Source: Artocarpus heterophyllus
Taxonomy: Eukaryota; Streptophyta; Magnoliopsida; Rosales; Moraceae
Length of the DNA stretch: 64,000 nucleotides
Reading direction: 5' to 3'
NCBI GenBank assembly: GCA_025403435.1
Contig: CM046350.1
Coordinates: 15,205,684-15,269,683, forward strand
Both the position numbers and the translations under genes were made by a program. Of the stretch, positions 1 through 20,699 are shown one piece after another. How positions within the stretch are numbered: the first letter of the stretch is position 1; the number at the start of each line of letters is the position of its first letter. The notes under the pieces are model-generated. The model saw only the letters and a program-made list of their open reading frames with translations. It did not search any database and was not told the DNA's origin.

Positions 1-166
1 AATGTTACACTATCTATTTCTTTTTGTTTTTTGAAGCTTCAAGTGATTGGACAGTTACAACACTTACGACTCTCGAAACTTCAGATTCAATCCATTAATT
101 ATAATTATAAATAGTGTAACTACAGTAAAAATTAAAAGTTGCAACAATATAAAACTCTCACATGCT
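1..166. other. AT-rich intergenic sequence
   Basis: No reading frame of interest. The stretch near 107-166 contains motifs (short 'aaactctcacatgctacag' type) shared with the MITE-like repeats seen at 10761, 57852 and 61924, so it is probably the decayed edge of such a repeat. Confidence 0.4.
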
Positions 167-378
167 ACAGTTCTTAAACTTAAAATGTCAGTTACAACTG
201 AAGCTTAATTTATAGATCATAATGGTGAAATTTCTGCTCACGTTTGCATCGTATATGTAACATATGCAAACAACAGTTCTTAAACTTAAAATATCAGTTA
301 CAACTGAAGCTTAATTTATAGATCTTAATGGTAAAATTTCTGCTCACATTTGCGTTGTATATGTAACATATGCAAACA
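167..378. repeat. 106-bp tandem duplication
   Basis: Two adjacent copies start at 167 and 273 with the shared start 'acagttcttaaactt' and both end in 'gtaacatatgcaaac'. They differ at only a few positions, so the duplication is fairly recent. No coding content. Confidence 0.85.
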
Positions 379-1677
379 TACATGAATTTATCATTTGAAT
401 TTTGTTAAAGTTTGCATCACGCGGTGTGAGATAAGTGGATACAAGAAATGAAAATAAAAAGGTGACGTTTTTATAACTTTAACGAAGCTAAAATTGGAAA
501 ATAAAAATACCGTGTTGTTTGTGGAGTGCTTAATACTTGTATTGAAGGTGTCGATCGGCATTAGATTTGAAAGAATATAGTGTCTTAAAGACGAGTGGAT
601 TGTGTTATCTAAACTTCTTTATCACTTTTAGAGTTATTAAAAGTAGACGTAATTTTTATATTATTATTATTATTATTATTGTTCGAATAAGCAATTGTCA
701 CATTAAAATAAACCACAACAATATCATCTGTGCTTATTTGTCTTTTCCTTTATATTACTACCCTCAATAAGGATCAACTAATTATGGCGTTTAAGGCAGG
801 ACAGAGAAAGCAAAACAGAAAACCCACAAATTTGAGTCAATAATTTGGAAATATATGATTGTATGTCCGTGAATTTTAATTTCAACCAAAATTTTTAGTT
901 ATTACAGTTTGTGTCAAAAAATATAACTTATAATATAAAATTTTTATATATTAAAATATTTTAAACCAAAATTAATTTAAAACACACTTTTAAAACACTC
1001 TAATAATGAATCAATCATTACGAAAAATTATTGAAACATAATACCTAGTGCTTATGTAATTAAAAAGTCCTTTTTTTGACTTAACAATAATTGGCACCAC
1101 AATCTAGAAAAATACTAGCAGTATTTATTATAATAATTATAAAAAAAAAAGACAAAGAAAATGAAGAACTACCAACCTAAGAGTGAAACAAGGCCATTAA
1201 ATTTGACTCCAATAGATTACAAATAGGAAAGTGATGCCCAAAATTTTATTAGTCAAGACATTACTTTTTGTTTCAACCTCTTAAACTCTTCTATTGTTCC
1301 TTTTGTCCCTATCAAACACAATTCACAACGGTATCAAATTTAACAACTTTTCTGGTGTAACTCCTGTTGTATCCATCCCCTCAAAAAAAAAAAAAAAATC
1401 CTGTTGTATCTGGTATATATTTATTTTCATTTCATGAGTCATGAACCAACTTTGGATAATAAAGAGTTTCCCCAAAGTATTGCATAAGAATCAAAACGAC
1501 AATATTTTGTCACAAAATTAGCTTTATATAAGGTTTCGATTTCAAAGGACTAAATTGGCACGTCATGTACTTATCTGTAATGCAATAAGTAGAAATATAT
1601 TTTATTTTCAAAAATTTCCCCTCTATATTGAGTGGCCACCGTTGCCCCTAGAGTTAAAAAAGAAAGAGAAAAGAAGA

Positions 1678-1679
<2 letters not shown>

Positions 1680-1718
<39 letters not shown>

Positions 1719-1742
1719 AGAAGAAGAAGAAGAGGAAGAAGC
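1680..1742. repeat. poly-A and AAG microsatellite
   Basis: About 36 A residues followed by a GAA/GAG run. It produces an artefactual lysine/glutamate-rich reading frame that should not be called as a gene. Confidence 0.9.
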
Positions 1743-2382
1743 AAAGATTATGCTAAATCCCAAAATGTTACATCACTGATCAAACAAAAAAAAAGTGGAA
1801 TGTGCACATATAAATGGGTAAGTTGTGGTTTAAAAAAAAGATCACTAGTCATCTCTCTAAGGCCAAATAAATTACATCTCAAAGAGAAATAAACTCCCTT
1901 TTTTTTTTTTTTCCCAATGTTAAGACTGATGTTTCACGTTAATGGTGATTTTAAAAAAAAATAAAAATTAAAGGGTATGCGTCAGATGGGAGTGGAGAAA
2001 CTATTTTGACAAGGAATTCCATTAACATAATCATATTTAAAATGAAAGTGGAAGTCACACAAAGTGCTTCAAGAAAATTCTCCTGTCTTTTTTTTTTTAA
2101 ATAGTTGAAGGAGGATTGATAGGTGGCAAAGAAAGGGAGTCCACTGAAAACCACTTTGTTTTATGGGAAGAGACGTTCTTCAATTACTTAATCACGCCCC
2201 TGGCCCTTCAGCCACCAGAGCAGCACACACAAGTATTAGACTTCTATTCAAAGCATGATGAAATAGAAAAATTCATTAAAGGAGGATGTGCTGGGGTCAA
2301 CAAATGACCTGTAAAAGATTTACAGCTGTTTCACAAGCATTATTGATCCATTTCCCTCATTCATTTTTCAACTCATCCGTTA

Positions 2383-2406
2383 AAGAGAGAGAGAGAGAGA
2401 GAGAGA
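2383..2406. repeat. GA microsatellite
   Basis: Uninterrupted GA dinucleotide run of roughly 12 units in intergenic sequence. Confidence 0.9.
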
Positions 2407-4352
2407 TGAGAGGACCAAACACATGCATATCCATAGTTTTTGGTAGAACAAGGGATCCTACTTTTCTTTTCTTGTCTAAATTTCAAAGCCATCAATCAAT
2501 ATACTTGTTACTTTTTCTCTTAAAAACTAAGAAGATTGTAAGAAAGTTACTAGATGATAATTTTGTGATAGCCTAATAATTTATTTTTCTTTAAAAAAGA
2601 CATTATTTATCATATATAGTTTTAGATTGTTCAATCATCATTAAGTTTTGTTAAATTCGCATATTTTACTGATTTTAATATAATTTTGATGGGACATGAT
2701 GGTCTAGATTTATACAATACCAATAAGCCTGTACCCTACCACAAAATAAGACGACATAAGATTTAGAGACTTAGGACACGCGGCATGCATCTAAAAGTCG
2801 TTTGCCAATATAGGAATGGCAGGGCTTAAGCAATGGCCCTACACAGACCAAAAGTGCGCAACATGGTGCAATGGCCGAAAGCAAAGGTTTTGTTGGTTCA
2901 ATGACTCCCAAAAAGGTTTTTGATTTTAATTCCTAATCTGAAGTTTTTGAGTCAAAATTTACACTTGTATAAAAATGGACACGTGCAGCTCTGCTGTCCC
3001 TACAAAATGAACTTTGGTGGGGAATACAGATGGGACTCGTTCCTTCCTGTTGTTGGTAGGAGATGATGGGGATTGGATGCCCTATCATTGTCTCTATCCA
3101 TATGTCCGAAAACAGTTCTGCAGAACACTGATAAGCTTGAAGAACCTGCTTCCACTTTTGGATTCCACTAGCAAAACTCTTAGCACCAACCCAAAAGAAC
3201 AACTGCTAACTTGGTAACAAGTCAATATACAACACTACTAACTTCATGTTCTTTGTTATCTGTTTATGTGTGATAGACTGGACCGAAACTGGATATCCTA
3301 GGGGTAGTTCTGCTGCATTGAGCTTCACCGTTTCTCAAGCCTCTCAATCTTGTGTGGTGCTTCGGAGAAGAGTACAAACCAATGGTTTAAACTATTCTTG
3401 ATTCAAGACACTGAAACACGTATAGTTGCTAAAAGCTTTACATTTGGACAGTTTGAACCGGTGCCAAACAGAGGGTTGGTCTAGTTTGCAAACCAACTTG
3501 GAGCTTAAGTTTAGGTAAGCTTAGACAAGTATTCAGAGAATCCTTGAAGGAGATACTACTTTTGAAGTACTGCAAAATTGGCCTAAACAATCATACTGAG
3601 AATTAAGAGAAATGACATCTCAAAAGGTAGCTCCAATATGAGCATTAACGATGTATTTAACAAACTTGGGGCTGCTGCACTAAAGCATATTTGACTATTT
3701 AGGTTTACTAAGGGTCCATTGGCCCTTTTTTTCAAATTAAAAGAATATGCATGATCATTTTACCTAAGCATCTATCTTGTTATATCACATTTCATGAAAA
3801 GTTTTATGCACTGCTTGGGAAAGCCACAATTAAACAAAGACAAAGCAAAAGGGGGATTCAATAAAAATATCAAGCTGACCCTTTCGGTAAGTGATATCAA
3901 CTAAATCAGATTCGTTATGCAATGCTTAAAAAAAAAAAAAAAGAAAGGGAAAAAGGCATGTGACTTTTGGAGTCCAGGAACAAGCTAAGTTGTCCGTACC
4001 ACATCATTTACATTTTTCTTTTTCATAAAAAAAGGAACTGCTAGCCTCATTACCCCAACCCCAAGTACAAGAAAATGAAAAGATTGGTCAAGACCATGAG
4101 AGCATGTAATTGAAACTAAACTTATTAATTCATTAGCAAGATTTCAAAAATTTTTTACTGCCAAATTACAAAAAATACAAAATGGCAAAAAGAATTACAG
4201 AAACGAACCATATCTTTTACATCTACCTCATGTGATGGTAAGGTTTCTGCTACAACATGACATCCAAGATGTACATGGAGAACTTTTGGAATATGATCAG
4301 GAATTTCATTAAAAAGTAATACTGCCGATTATAAAAATGGGAAAAGTTCCAT

Positions 4353-7300
4353 CTACGCAGCAACCGCAACCTTTTCTTGCTTCTTACCATGTGTCTTTGG
4401 AGGCTTTTGCTTCTCTTCTGGTCCTGGTTTCTCAATTCCTTGAATGTCAGTTATCCTTAACTTAGTCAATTCCTGAAAAAGAGAACGACGGTCAAAGAGT
4501 TGCTTACTAATGTACTCGCATCAACCACACAATTGGTTTCTGACGTACCTGGCGATGTCCTTTGGTTCGACGATAATTCTTTCTCCTCTTTTTCTTGAAA
4601 ATAATTACTTTAGCATCCAATGCCTGCAAGGAAAGGGGTGGGAAAGAATTGATATAAAAACAAACAAAGAACATTGGCTTTTACAATTTTTAAAATTCCA
4701 TAATGAGAGAGAAAGAAGATACAGGTTTTTTGCAAAGACATATCACATAACTCGTGACTCTTTTTGACAGGGTATAATTCACAGCCCTTATACCCAAAAC
4801 TCAAACGACATATAACTTGTATCTCTTGTACCAAATTACCTGCCATTCATTTAAAGTCTTTGAACTGCTACTATCAACAACGGTAAGAAAGAGTTCCCTA
4901 AGCATGTCTAAGCTTTTCAATCAAGGTTTTAAAAGATGAAAACGGAAACCGAGGCGTTTTGTCTAATTGAGGCGAGGCGTAAGCCTCAAGGCAGATTGAG
5001 GTGAGGCAAGGCGTAAGCCTCAAGGCAGATTGAGGCGTAAGCCTCTAATGTAAAATAAAAAATTCAAAAAATTAAATAAAATTCATAAACATGCCATAAA
5101 ACACACACTTAGTTTATCACAAAACTATAAGACACAATAAGAAAGTGCATAAAACACATACAATATAATTTATACGCTACTGCTCTTCTTATATAGTTAT
5201 ACTTACATGGCTTTTGTAGCACAAAAGATGACTCTTTTCTTTTTTTTTTTTGCGAAAATAAAACAACTATAAATCTAAATAAATAAAAAATCACATACTG
5301 CTTTCTTGATATAACTTTCATTTTATATAACATTATAACTTTTGTATAACACCTACTTCTATAAAATATACATTACTACAGTAGCTAAGAGGGGAAAAAA
5401 AAAAAAAAAAAACCCAGCCTACGGTAAAAAATAAAAGGAAAAAAAAAAACCTAAGGAGTAAAGGCTGAGGAGGTCAAAATCTGAAGGTGGCTGTTGCCGG
5501 TAGGTCATCGCTCTGGTCACTGCTCATAGGGCAATGGGCTTGAAAGTTGCAGGGGTTGAAGATGAAGAGAGGGTCGATGATGAAGAAGGGGGCAGATGAT
5601 GAAGAAGGGGGCAGATGATGAAGCAGATGGTAGACTTAGGGTTTGAAAATCTATTTGCATATTTTGATCAAATTAAAGCCCAATTTTGGTATTGGTTGAC
5701 TTTCTTTAAAAGAGAAAAAAAAGATTGGGTTGAAAACCGGCTCAAAATATCCTTCAATCTGAGGCTCACGCCTCATAAGCCTTGAGGCGAAAACGCCTCA
5801 AGGCGCACGCCTCAATGAAAAAAGGCATAAGCCTCGTTCAAGCCATTTAAGGCTTAAGCCTTGAAGCGCTGATTGAGCGTCTCAAACTGAGGCGCACCTC
5901 GAGGCGTATGCCTCGAACGCCTTTTTAAACCATGTTTTAAATACACAATGCAAGTGAAATGCAACTAATTGAAGGAGATTATTAGCACTCTATTTCCTTG
6001 GAAATTGCCCCAAGTAGGTTGAGTTAGAGATAACTAACAATCATTCATATTCTAAGACTAAAGTCCATTTCTAGTCTTATGTTGTTTTACACAACATGGA
6101 TTTGTCAAATCAAAGATGTTTGCTTTAACAGAGCAGATGTCTCATACAATCTACCAAGCCAGATTCACTCTTGAGATAGAATCAAATACATGCCGTTGGT
6201 TTCACCGGCTCAAACCACATTTCAAACCTTTGTACTACAGTGTTTTCTCTTGCAAAAATTTAAATTTACATTCAAACTTTTAGTTCAAACCTATAAACCA
6301 AACAAACACATAGTTTCTTTGTCATCATCGTAAAGTTTCTTTTTGTTTTAATTTGGTAAGGACATCAGGAAGAATAAAGTTGTTTACAGAAACTATAGAG
6401 AAGGCAAAATAGAATAACAAGGAAAAGAAAACGCAGTCACACTCACATGCTCTTCGACAACAGCATGAACGGTTGCATCTGGTACTATAGGCCTACCAAC
6501 TATGGTCTGACTCCTCGAGCCCAGCAAGAGAACCTTGTTCAAAATGAGCTGCAGTGCAATGAAGCAATAAAAATCATCCAAAGAGGTTTTGTGTAAATAA
6601 TTTGTTTTGCAGGGAAAATCATAAAAGATCACAACCATAGAAGACCTTAACGTAAAATCTTATTATCAGTATCACAACAGGAAACGTTAAAAGAGAACAC
6701 AAATTGCAAAGAGATATAACTGCTTGTTTACTAAAGCCGTGAACCAAGAACCAGAAATTTATGAACCATGATAAATCTCTAGATAAAAAACTCCAGAAAC
6801 TAATTTCTACAATAAGCGTAACCTTATTTCCAACCATGTAACTCCACCTTGCCTCAGCTCAACCAGACAACCTCATGTTCTAAGTCCAAACAACTACAGG
6901 ATCAAGCCCAATTTCACGGTCGGACTTCAGAACACCCTTTTAAACAAGCCATAAACCACATCAGCCCAAACCCACTTTATCTTTCTCAAACCGTTGCAGA
7001 ACAGAGACCTCGAACCTTCAAAGAGAAATATTACGTCCATCTATTTTAAGCAGCTTCCAAGCCCAAAGATAAAAAATTCTAGCCTTCACACATTCAATAG
7101 TTTCATTTTCACTCAAAATCTTGGCTCTTTCAGTCACTGCACATTATAAGAAACACTCCGCACATTGCACTTTGCAGTTGCTTACAAAGACAGCAATAAA
7201 AATTTTGCAGTGTATTTTTTGTTTTAAAAAAAGAGAATAGCATACCTTGTCGTTCACCTCGCAAAATTTCAATTTCTCGGTGAAAATGCAGTCTCCATTA

Positions 7301-7938
7301 CTGATCTTAAACTGATGCGAGCCAATCTACCAAAACCACACCAAAATTAAATTAAAAAAAAAGACCACAAATTAACTGAATAATTATATATATATATATA
7401 TATATACATCATTTTATCCATTTTTTTCTAAAAAAATTGAACTAGGATCGACATTCATCAGAAAGTAAACAAATGAGAGCAGATTGCAAACCTGAACAAC
7501 GGCAAAAACAGGTTTATACGGCTTGAAAACCCTATCAGAATTTTTAAGCGAGCCGATCACATTGTACCCGATGGCGGCAGCCTCCGCTGCTCTCTCTTCC
7601 GGAGAAAGCTCCCTTCTTGAACCGCCACTAGACGCCGAAACATCCTCATCCTCGCTAGATTCCGCAACTTCCTCTTCGCCGTCGTCTTCTTCACCGTCTT
7701 CGGTGCCTTCATCGTCTTCGCCTCTGTTCGAGGAGAAATGGCGAGCCTGCGACCATTGGTCGTGCCGGGGAGATCGTGGATTGGCAGAAATGAACGCGAA
7801 TTTGGCGGTTAGGGTTTCGAGGGGTCGTTGGTTGGGGCAGGGAAGTGGCGTGGCAAGGGAGCGGACTGAAGCGTGGTCTCTGGAGAAGAGAGATGCGGCC
7901 TTGCGGGTCAGAGAGTGAAGGCACCGTCTGGACGCCAT
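4353..7938 (-). CDS. NFD1: mitochondrial 50S ribosomal protein L21 (bL21m), NFD1-type
   Basis: Five exons on the minus strand, 5' to 3': 7938-7492, 7326-7246, 6548-6447, 4623-4549, 4472-4353. All introns are GT-AG and all exons are whole codons, giving 274 aa and a TAG stop. Residues 1 to about 30 (MASRRCLHSLTRKAASLFSR) are basic and Ser-rich with few acids, typical of a mitochondrial presequence. Residues 74-100 form an acidic Glu/Asp linker. The L21 domain starts near residue 141 (YKPVFAVVQIGSHQF), continues through the GSRSQTIVGRP segment and ends with the basic motif FKKKRRKNYRRTKGHRQ at about 219-235, the L21 signature; a Lys-rich tail follows. Bacterial-type L21 binds 23S rRNA in the large subunit. 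In Arabidopsis the mitochondrial L21 gene is NUCLEAR FUSION DEFECTIVE 1, required for karyogamy; I infer orthology from length and layout. The ATG at 7938 is the only one giving a targeting peptide. Confidence 0.93.
4921..5945. mobile_element. MITE-like element with GAGGCGTAAGCCTC palindromes, in an NFD1 intron
   Basis: Lies in the NFD1 intron between exons 3 and 4. Both ends are packed with short palindromic units of the form GAGGCG-TAAGCCTC and CCTCAAGGC (about 4955-5047 and 5755-5925). The outer ends are loosely inverted: 'ggttttaaaa' near 4925 and the reverse complement 'ggtttaaaaa' from near 5930. The interior is AT-rich plus a GA-rich tract (5560-5630) and has no transposase. I could not fix a target-site duplication, so the exact ends are approximate. 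It is a non-autonomous DNA transposon by inference. Confidence 0.6.
7385..7406. repeat. TA microsatellite in NFD1 intron 1
   Basis: Run of about 11 AT units inside the first intron, 14 bp upstream (on the minus strand) of nothing recognisable; no splice signal is affected. Confidence 0.85.
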
Positions 7939-8175
7939 TGGAGCGCGTGACTGTCACCTTCGACTCCGAATTTTGGGAAGTTGTATGAGCTCGGAGCTCC
8001 TCTGGTGATCTAGGGTCCTACGGGGATTTTGCCTTCTTTTTTTCCCTTCGTCCTTTTAGAATCTTTTTTAATACATACCTTGCCTTTGGTTGGATTCTTC
8101 ACGAGGAGAATTTTATTATTTTATTTTGGCAATTTTTTGAGTGGGAAGGAAAAAAAATTCCCATCAATAGAAATA

Positions 8176-9273
8176 TGTTGTGTAGCCGTTTGATTTGTGT
8201 TCTACGATCAAAACAAAAATAAATACAGTCAGTAAAATAAAATCATAAATGTGAAAATTGAGGCTCTTCATCACCGTTACTATCTTTATCGATGTTAGTT
8301 AAATTACGATGAAAAACACATGACAAACAACCAATGAATAAATAAAGTGATTAAAGTAAATAACAAAACTAAAATTTATAATGGCTTATTCTTGAATGAG
8401 CTATGTCTATTGTTGAGATGTTCATTATGTTGGATCAAAATTTACAAGATAACTTGAGTACAATGTTTTTTAAGTGATTTTTGCAATGTAACAACAAGTA
8501 AAAATTACGTCAGTTACCTTCTGAGGAGTCCTCCCCTCTATTTATAGAGGTCAAATGAGGTGATTACATTAACGGTTACCACTCCTTTCCTCTGATCATG
8601 GGGTAGCTAAGCGTAGTGGTGGTGTGAAGTAGTGGGTGGTTACTACATATAGTACGCCCATGTTCTTCTAGTAATGGTAGTTATGGAGATGTGTCCACAA
8701 AAATTAGAGTGGTTTCGAGGAGTCTAGAGTTGTTAACTATCACATACGAGTGATGAGGAGCGAGCGACAAGCGACAAGGAGTGAGTGAGGAGCCATCAAG
8801 TGGAAAATGAAATCAACTAGTGGTGAGCCAACTCGAGGCAAGTGAGGCTAACAAATGACAAACCGTTGAATGCTGAACCAACGAGTGGTGAGCCGACAAG
8901 TGGCAAGCCAATGAGTGTCGAATCGATGAGTGTCGAAGAGCGAGGAGCAAGTAGCAAATACCCTTCTTGTAATGATAAGCAAATACTCTTCGTATAGTGA
9001 TGATTTACAACTGACGAGTGACAAATAGTGACCAATGACTTGCCACTTCTAACACATGAGAGGTTGTCGAGTGGTGAATAGGCAACTAGGCAACCATCAA
9101 GTAGTCGATTGGATGACCATCGAGCAATGGACAAGATGATAGTCGAGCAATAAATTGGGTGACCATCGATTTTACAACTAATTGATTAGTATGAACTTAT
9201 GACTAGTTCCAAGCAAAGCGGTCTCTGATCATGTGTATGATTGTAAGTGGTAGACAAAGTATGACCTCCAACA
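8176..9273 (-). mobile_element. probable solo LTR, minus orientation
   Basis: A 1098-bp segment that on the minus strand starts TGTTGGAGGTC and ends ACACAACA (TG...CA). The 4 bp 'aata' flank both sides (8172-8175 and 9274-9277). On the minus strand there is a good TATA box (TATAAATA, complement of 8539-8546) in 'cctctataaatagagg'. The putative U3 part (8740-9150) has many imperfect short repeats of 'gagtggtgagc' type. No internal retrotransposon domain adjoins it, so a solo LTR fits best. A 4-bp duplication is weak evidence, so the ends are tentative. Confidence 0.5.
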
Positions 9274-9289
9274 AATAGGGCCCCACTCC

Positions 9290-11960
9290 TGTAATGACCG
9301 AGAAAATTTTAAAATTAAATAATGTATTTTACAAATTTGAATCAAGGATTTTTTGGGAAACATCGTGTATCAATTTTGTAATTGAAAAATTTATGGAATT
9401 AATATAAGAACATTCAAAAAAAATGCTATAGTAAATTTTATCGTTAAATTTATTAGCCATCATAGTTTAATAAATTGATTGAGAAATTCTACCATAACTA
9501 AGGCGGGAGAAATTTCAATATGCATTAACTCAAGAAATTTAATAATGAGAATTTCTAAGCACAGTATAATATTTGAAGTGTGCTGAGAAATACTCTAAAG
9601 CATATTAAATCCTTAATTACCAATTAATTTGAAATCGGAGCTACGTTAGTAACGGATTGACAAATAACGCTACACAAACTCATATAGTGACACTGTTAAA
9701 AAAACTACATCATTACTGAGTTTAGATACTGAAAAAGTCAAGCTTAGATTTTTTGTCAACCTTAAAATAAATTTTAAGACTCAGCGTAGTCAAAATCGAT
9801 ACGCAATTAAACTTATATCGATATTGGTCCATATTGTGATTGGCGTATTACAATATTTGAAAAATAAGAGGAGACTTGTCAGATATTAAAATTTCCTGTC
9901 AGCAAAGTGAGTCATTGCTAATAGTATAAAATCATCTGCTTAATTTGTAACTTCCAAGAATCAACTAGGGACAAGAATCCCTTAATTTTAGCCTCCACCC
10001 CATGATGAGTATCCTTCGGCAATTAATAAAACAAACCCAACATTCCACTCTACCCTCCAAATGGCGCCGCATTTAGGGAAATTTAAGCTTAATTTAAGCT
10101 TTATTAAGCCACTTAAGCGACTAATTAACCTTGAGTTAAGTGGCAAAGATCAATTAAGGAAAGTCTATATAAAGATGACCAAGTTAACCATCACAAAATT
10201 TTCTTCACTTTTGCTTCTCCACCTCCCTATCTACCGTGTGTATTAAAGGTATCCAAGAAAAGATTTTTTTTTTGCTTCCAAATTTCCTCCCAAAGCCTAA
10301 TCAAAACAAGCCAAAATCCCAAAATATTTTCTACCACTTTCATACCACAAAACTAAGTTCAACAAAGAAGAAGAAGAAAAGAAGAAATATGGATTCTTAG
10401 AGCCTTGAACTAAGTAATATCTACACTTTTCTTTCTTCTCCTTTTTCCTAGCAAAGAAAGAAATATGCTACTTAGAGAGTTTTAGTATGAAAACCAAAAC
10501 AAAGCTAATTTTTTTTTACATGCTTAAGTTTGTGATTTAATGTGTTACAAGAAGAAGAAAAAGAGGAGATAGAAGCCTTAAGATCACCCTCCCAAGAGTA
10601 GTCATCAAGGGTAAGTAATCTAAACTTTTCCTTAATTTTTTTTGGGTTAAAGTTTACAACTTTATGAGAGACTTGATGATTAGGTGAGGAAATAGATTGT
10701 AATAACTATTTATGTGTTGATTAGAATAGTTTGTGCTTGTATGAGATGTAAAAAGTTATTGAGTGTTTGGTAAGGTGGTTAGAACTGTTGGTTAGAACTG
10801 TTTTTATTTAGCACGTGAGAGCTTTACACTGTAACGATTTTTTTTAAATTGTTATTGTAGCATGTGAAAGCTTTATACTGTTTATAATTGAGAAAGTGGT
10901 GTATACCACTATTGTCAAACACTACTTTAGTATTTACATGTTAGGATTATGCTTTTGCAAGTTTTGATTTATAAAAAAATTTTCTACAAACTTTGAACGT
11001 ATACACGGAAGCCTTAGAGTCGCTTTTAAAAATTTTTCCGAACATGGGACTTTTATACTTCAATGGTTTGAACAAAACTTGTTGACTAAGTAAAAACATA
11101 GTTTTGACTCTAAATAGACTTACCGAACAGTTTTTAAGGACTGCCTAAAACAGTCCCAAAAAACTACCTTAAGGCAGCCTAAAAACTCCCTAAAGCAGTT
11201 TGTAGAAACTACCCAAAATAATTTCAGGAGTGTTGGAACTATTTTGCCATTTTCGGGCCATTTCGGATTTGAATTTTATGTTTCACTGACACAAAAGTTT
11301 TAGATTTTGACGATATGAAAAACTTTGAGGAAGAATTTTTTTTTTTTTTTCCAAAATCTACCTCTAAAACCACCCAAAATAGTTCCAGGAGGACGACGGT
11401 GGCGGCTACGACTTGGAGATCCAATATGAGGCAACCAATCAACGAGGATGATGGCAGTGGCGGCTGTGATCCTCGTCGCTAGTTGTGTGATAATCTGAGC
11501 TTCCAATCGCTGTTCGATCGTCAGCCATGGTAGCACAAAGATCCAAATTTCAAAGTCATCTATTCGATCGTCACCGTGGTTGCAAAAAGAATGGAGCTTT
11601 CAAACGTTGTTCCATGGCTGCTAATTGCTGGTGGATTGTTGTTTGTTCTTTTGGGATGAGAAGAAACAAAGAAGAGGAAGATTAAAAAGAGAAGAGAGAG
11701 AGGAGATAGGGAAAGGTGAAGAAGAAGGAGAATAAGAAAGAGCAAGGGAAGATAGAAGAGAAATGAAGAAAAAAAAAAAGAAAAAAAGGAAAAGAAAAGG
11801 AGAATAAGGATAAAAAGGAATTAAAAAATAAAATTAAAGAAAAAAATAAAAACGCAGCTTTGAAAATGTAGAAATAGAAAGACATTTTTAACAAAGTGTT
11901 CATAAAAAGCATTTCATATAATTTTCTCAAAAAAAAAAAAAAAAAACCTACCCAAGTCGC
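9290..11960 (+). mobile_element. decayed Gypsy-type LTR-like tract
   Basis: Starts with 'tgtaatgaccgagaaaa', the same 17 bases that open the LTRs of the Gypsy element at 29763 and 38660, and then diverges. A plus-strand TATA-like box ('tctatataaag') lies near 10164-10174, followed by an AG-rich leader. The 11230-11330 part reads like the 3' half of such LTRs. A MITE interrupts it at 10761. I found no matching right end or duplication, so this is a truncated relative of the Gypsy LTR, with low certainty to the right of 11000. Confidence 0.45.
10761..10922. mobile_element. MITE of the 'gtgtttggtaaggtggtt' family
   Basis: Left end 'gtgtttggtaaggtggttag' and right end 'gtcaaacactac' are loosely inverted, and the interior carries two copies of the family motif 'gtgagagctttacactgta' / 'gtgaaagctttatactg'. 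The same motif and ends occur at 57852-58061 and 61924-62084. Confidence 0.5.
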
Positions 11961-11984
11961 CCTAAAAGCAGGTTAATAAGATAA

Positions 11985-12185
11985 TTGGCCCAATTACGTT
12001 TATTGAATTAAAATATATTTCTAATTTATAAAAATTCTACAAATATCTCATAATGATATCATTAAAATTATTTATATGTAATTATATAATACAATATCAT
12101 TAAGATAATCACTATATCATTAAAGATATTTTTAAAATATTTTAAATGTTATGTTAAATTTTAATTCCATAACAATAATTTATAC
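11985..12185. repeat. AT-rich dispersed repeat next to the NSF leader
   Basis: This segment matches, in inverted orientation, the sequence at about 53165-53343 continued at 55644-55680 (the other copy is split by a Copia element). Shared landmarks include 'gtaattatataatacaatat' and 'atgatatcatta'. It ends about 240 bp before the NSF start codon, so the NSF promoter either overlaps it or is very compact. Confidence 0.65.
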
Positions 12186-12421
12186 ACTTATTGTAATTTT
12201 TTTCCTAAAAGCATACGTATTCCATACTCTTGCACCCATTTGGACTCCTCGCACGCGACCCGAGAAGCCCCAAAAAAAAAAAGCCCGGGATCCTCCGTGT
12301 AACAGACGTCATCGTCCCAACGAAATTCAAGTTGTTTCCTCCCTCTGGTTTCCATTTCCTTCGAAACAAAGCAATCTGAAGAAACAAAAACAAACACACA
12401 GAGATCTCTCCATCTAACGCC
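12186..12421 (+). promoter_or_regulatory. proximal promoter and 5' leader region of NSF
   Basis: The 236 bp before the NSF ATG change from AT-rich repeat to more GC-rich sequence with CT/CA-rich runs ('ccctctggtttcc', 'aaacacacagagatctc') typical of plant leaders. The start is in good context (aacgccATGGCC). The transcription start cannot be fixed from sequence alone. Confidence 0.4.

Positions 12422-20699
<8,278 letters not shown>

Larger units (their letters stand above)
379..4352. other. intergenic region, no gene recognised
   Basis: AT-rich sequence with only short, lysine-rich or low-complexity reading frames. It holds a TTA/ATT run near 657-680, a poly-A plus AAG tract at 1680-1740 and a GA run at 2383-2406. 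The somewhat higher-complexity part 2760-3560 has short frames on both strands that match nothing I recognise. The right edge is the 3' flank of the NFD1 gene. Confidence 0.5.

Noticed and set aside
1555..1892. Lysine/glutamate/arginine-rich open frames
   Set aside because: They translate a poly-A and AAG microsatellite; no coding features.
7523..7918. 131-codon plus-strand frame rich in Ser
   Set aside because: It is the antisense of NFD1 exon 1, whose acidic linker reads as Ser-rich on the other strand.
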